NCBI GenBank assembly: GCA_914767715.1
Contig: OU612066.1
Coordinates: 3,911,001-3,975,000 of the forward strand
Reading direction: 5' to 3'
From: Membranipora membranacea
Lineage: Eukaryota; Bryozoa; Gymnolaemata; Cheilostomatida; Membraniporidae
Length of the DNA: 64,000 nucleotides
This document shows, piece by piece, positions 61,929 to 64,000 of the stretch. The notes under the pieces are model-generated. The model had not been told where the DNA came from. It ran no database searches and was given only the letters and a program-made list of their open reading frames with translations. A program made the translations under genes and the position numbers. Each line of letters starts with the position of its first letter. The first letter of the stretch is position 1.

Positions 61929-64000
61929 TGATTTAACACTGGCCATTTTCTTTGAATGTCGGTTAGCAAAGTGGAGGAATACATCGAGGTTTAAATGAGA
62001 CTGATGCCTCTGACATTACCACCTTGTCACAGTACCTATTATTGTTTTCAAGTGGCACATTTAACTAAATATGTGTGACCCTATTACTCTTTGGGTACAT
62101 TCTTTCTTATTGTCTCTGCCCTGATATTTCAACCCATTGAACCAACAGTTACAATGTTTAATGGGATTATATATCCTTCTGAGGTGATGCTGTTCAGAAT
62201 AAGAGTTTCTATCAACACAAGCAGATTAATATGTTAACTGGAAGGAAAACATCATTTAATCAGGTCTTGAAATTTACTAACTTTTCTGTCAATTGCTCAA
62301 TTACATTAGATTATACAATTTTTATTGTTACATTGTTTATTTTGTAAACTATTAGTTCAGCTACTATAAATAATTACTTAATATAAATGTCCCATATGGG
62401 CCTGCAGAACAGTATGTTCAATAACTCATACAAGATTTCTGAGAAGTATTTACTTTATAATGAAAGGACGTCATGAGAAAACCAACAGATTTGATTTCAC
62501 ACTAAGAGGAGGTATTTGTATTACGACACCTACAGGTGGAAGTGGTGAAAACGCTGTATTCTTTTGTTGAACCACAAAAACACTGCGCACTTTCACAGTT
62601 AGTGTCAAATCTCACAGTTTTGATTGACATTAATTGAAATGGTGGACCAGGGCCAGGGAAAAACCTGTAGTAATTAAACTAATGTAGGTGTAATTTAATC
62701 ATCATTCATTTATTCAGGGGCCTCGAATAACTTGGGTGCTACAGCGGAGCGGTCAATGTAGTTGGTTTTATTTATAAATTTCATTGAATGTCAATTACTG
62801 ACAAGTTTGTCACAGCATTATGGAAAGTTCATTACAAATATCATAAATTTAATTGGTTTGTTTTGTAAAATTAAAAACTGGTTTCAAGAATTTACATTTA
62901 CCGACATCAATTTTCATTCAAAGGATTTACTATAGGCAAATGATGACTAAAACCTAGAAAGTTTATAGTTTCAAAAGTACATGTATCAAGGAATTCAAGC
63001 ATCGGAACGACAAGATTGTCAGGAGACTAGTCGTCACAAGAGTGGTCACCCCTCACCGTTCACAGTGAGCTTCTTACAATATAGCCATACCTATGCTGTA
63101 TGGGCAGGGAGGTTTAGATTTTAAGATTTGGCATGTGACATCAGCAATATGGTGGAGAGTCAATCTCCGGTTGGTCCACCTCTACTCGAGTTGAACACAC
63201 TCTTGTTAATCAAACAGGAGCACACCTTCCTGGATTATTAGACTCTTCTGAAAGGCAATGAATGAATATAACCAATCTTGCCACAATGAATCTGTGTAAT
63301 GATGCTGGTGAAGCGAAACCTGTGTTTGCAGGGAAGGTGGGATATACCTCCCTGTTTGCATACGATGTCATGTTGAGAAATTGATTTGTAGGAGTTGTGT
63401 GCACTGACCAAAAGTGGAGGTAACTACTAATATGTAAACCGTGCTGATACCCTTATGAAGGAAATCAAGGAGGACGCATAGGAAGTTGTGCATAATAAAA
63501 ACCTAGAAGGTTCATTTTCACTACAATTCAGTGTTTGAGAATCAGCCGCCCTAGTTATATTTTAGAGCGTGTAATATTCACCAGCGCATCTATCCTTGTG
63601 GACATTGTGACAGCATAATCTATCTGAGAGGTTATAATGAATTTCTGAAAGGTAAGGGAAATAAGAGCTAGTCGGAGCAGGTGGTTTTTCTCTCTTTCTA
63701 CAAAGCAGGCAGCTTATAAAATTTTGATAGCTTTTTATCTTTCAGAAATCAAGATCTAGGAGGGGAGAAAACTAACATTAACTAACTTATTTAATATATC
63801 CTAGAAATTAATTGTTTGTGCACATGATTGGACAAAATGAAGCCTCGAAAGACGTAAGAAAAAGAAGTCATAATAATAAATAAATGGACAGAAAAGATGC
63901 TCAAGAAAGAATCTTGTCGTTTAGCGCATCACTATGAGCTTAGTCTGCCATACTCGACTAGTTTGACTGTTGAGTGCGGCAGACCAGGAAGTCAAACATT
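61929..64000. other. 3' flank to the window end
   Basis: No gene supported. Candidate hexamers: ATTAAA near 62673 and AATAAA at 63494-63499. The 64-codon minus-strand ORF at 63210-63404 lacks coding signs. A strong hairpin lies at 63943-63984. Confidence 0.4.
63943..63984. other. Strong 16-bp stem hairpin with a 10-nt loop
   Basis: GTCTGCCATACTCGAC (63943-63958) pairs with GTTGAGTGCGGCAGAC (63969-63984) with one A/C mismatch and two G-U wobbles. The loop is TAGTTTGACT. Three further pairs beyond one mismatch (63939-63941 with 63986-63988) extend the stem. It could be a structured RNA, a pre-miRNA-like stem or a repeat end; the seed was not recognised. Confidence 0.5.

Noticed and set aside
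1-64000. tRNA genes
   Set aside because: No T-loop consensus (GGTTCGAATCC-like) with a matching cloverleaf was found by eye.
1-64000. Autonomous transposons or viral insertions
   Set aside because: No reverse transcriptase, transposase, integrase or capsid motifs appear in any frame that I read.

Overview
This is eukaryotic, almost certainly invertebrate metazoan, genomic DNA. It is AT-rich, the genes are split by many GT-AG introns of about 0.1 to 3 kb, and the recognisable proteins (a tetraspanin, GOSR2/membrin, PDCD11/RRP5, an Ig-domain secreted protein) are animal-type. I see no vertebrate-type interspersed repeats. A lophotrochozoan or invertebrate deuterostome would fit, but the phylum cannot be fixed by eye.

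Layout. 1-671 is the 3' end of a tetraspanin-like gene (+). 1659-3236 (-) is a complete two-exon GOSR2 (213 aa) whose single intron holds a large inverted repeat. 4601-44683 (+) is a complete PDCD11/RRP5 gene: 35 coding exons whose phases all join, giving 5,643 nt and 1,880 codons. GOSR2 and PDCD11 are head to head, with 1.36 kb between their start codons. 45407-46816 (-) is a five-exon gene for a 248-aa secreted protein with two Ig domains, convergent with PDCD11. 46817-57746 is about 10.9 kb in which I could support no gene. 57747-59278 (+) and 60990-61928 (+) are two unrecognised genes (309 and 312 aa), with a possible small membrane-protein ORF between them at 60267-60494. The last 2 kb is non-coding as far as I can see and ends near a strong 16-bp stem hairpin.

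Repeats. PDCD11 intron 22 contains a 1.1-kb minisatellite of a 16-bp unit with higher-order structure, starting 12 bp after the intron's 5' splice site. PDCD11 exon 28 contains a 42-bp coding minisatellite that gives four 14-residue repeats in the linker between the S1 and HAT regions. Smaller signals are a perfect 32-bp palindrome, a short hairpin motif present three times, and G-tracts.

How the genes relate. GOSR2 is a Golgi Qb-SNARE and PDCD11 is a nucleolar ribosome-biogenesis scaffold. They share a promoter region but not a pathway, which is common for divergent housekeeping pairs. No bacterial, viral or transposon-encoded genes were recognised. The best candidates for something undescribed are the two orphan genes at the right end, the small membrane ORF, the minisatellite, and the fold-back repeat in GOSR2.
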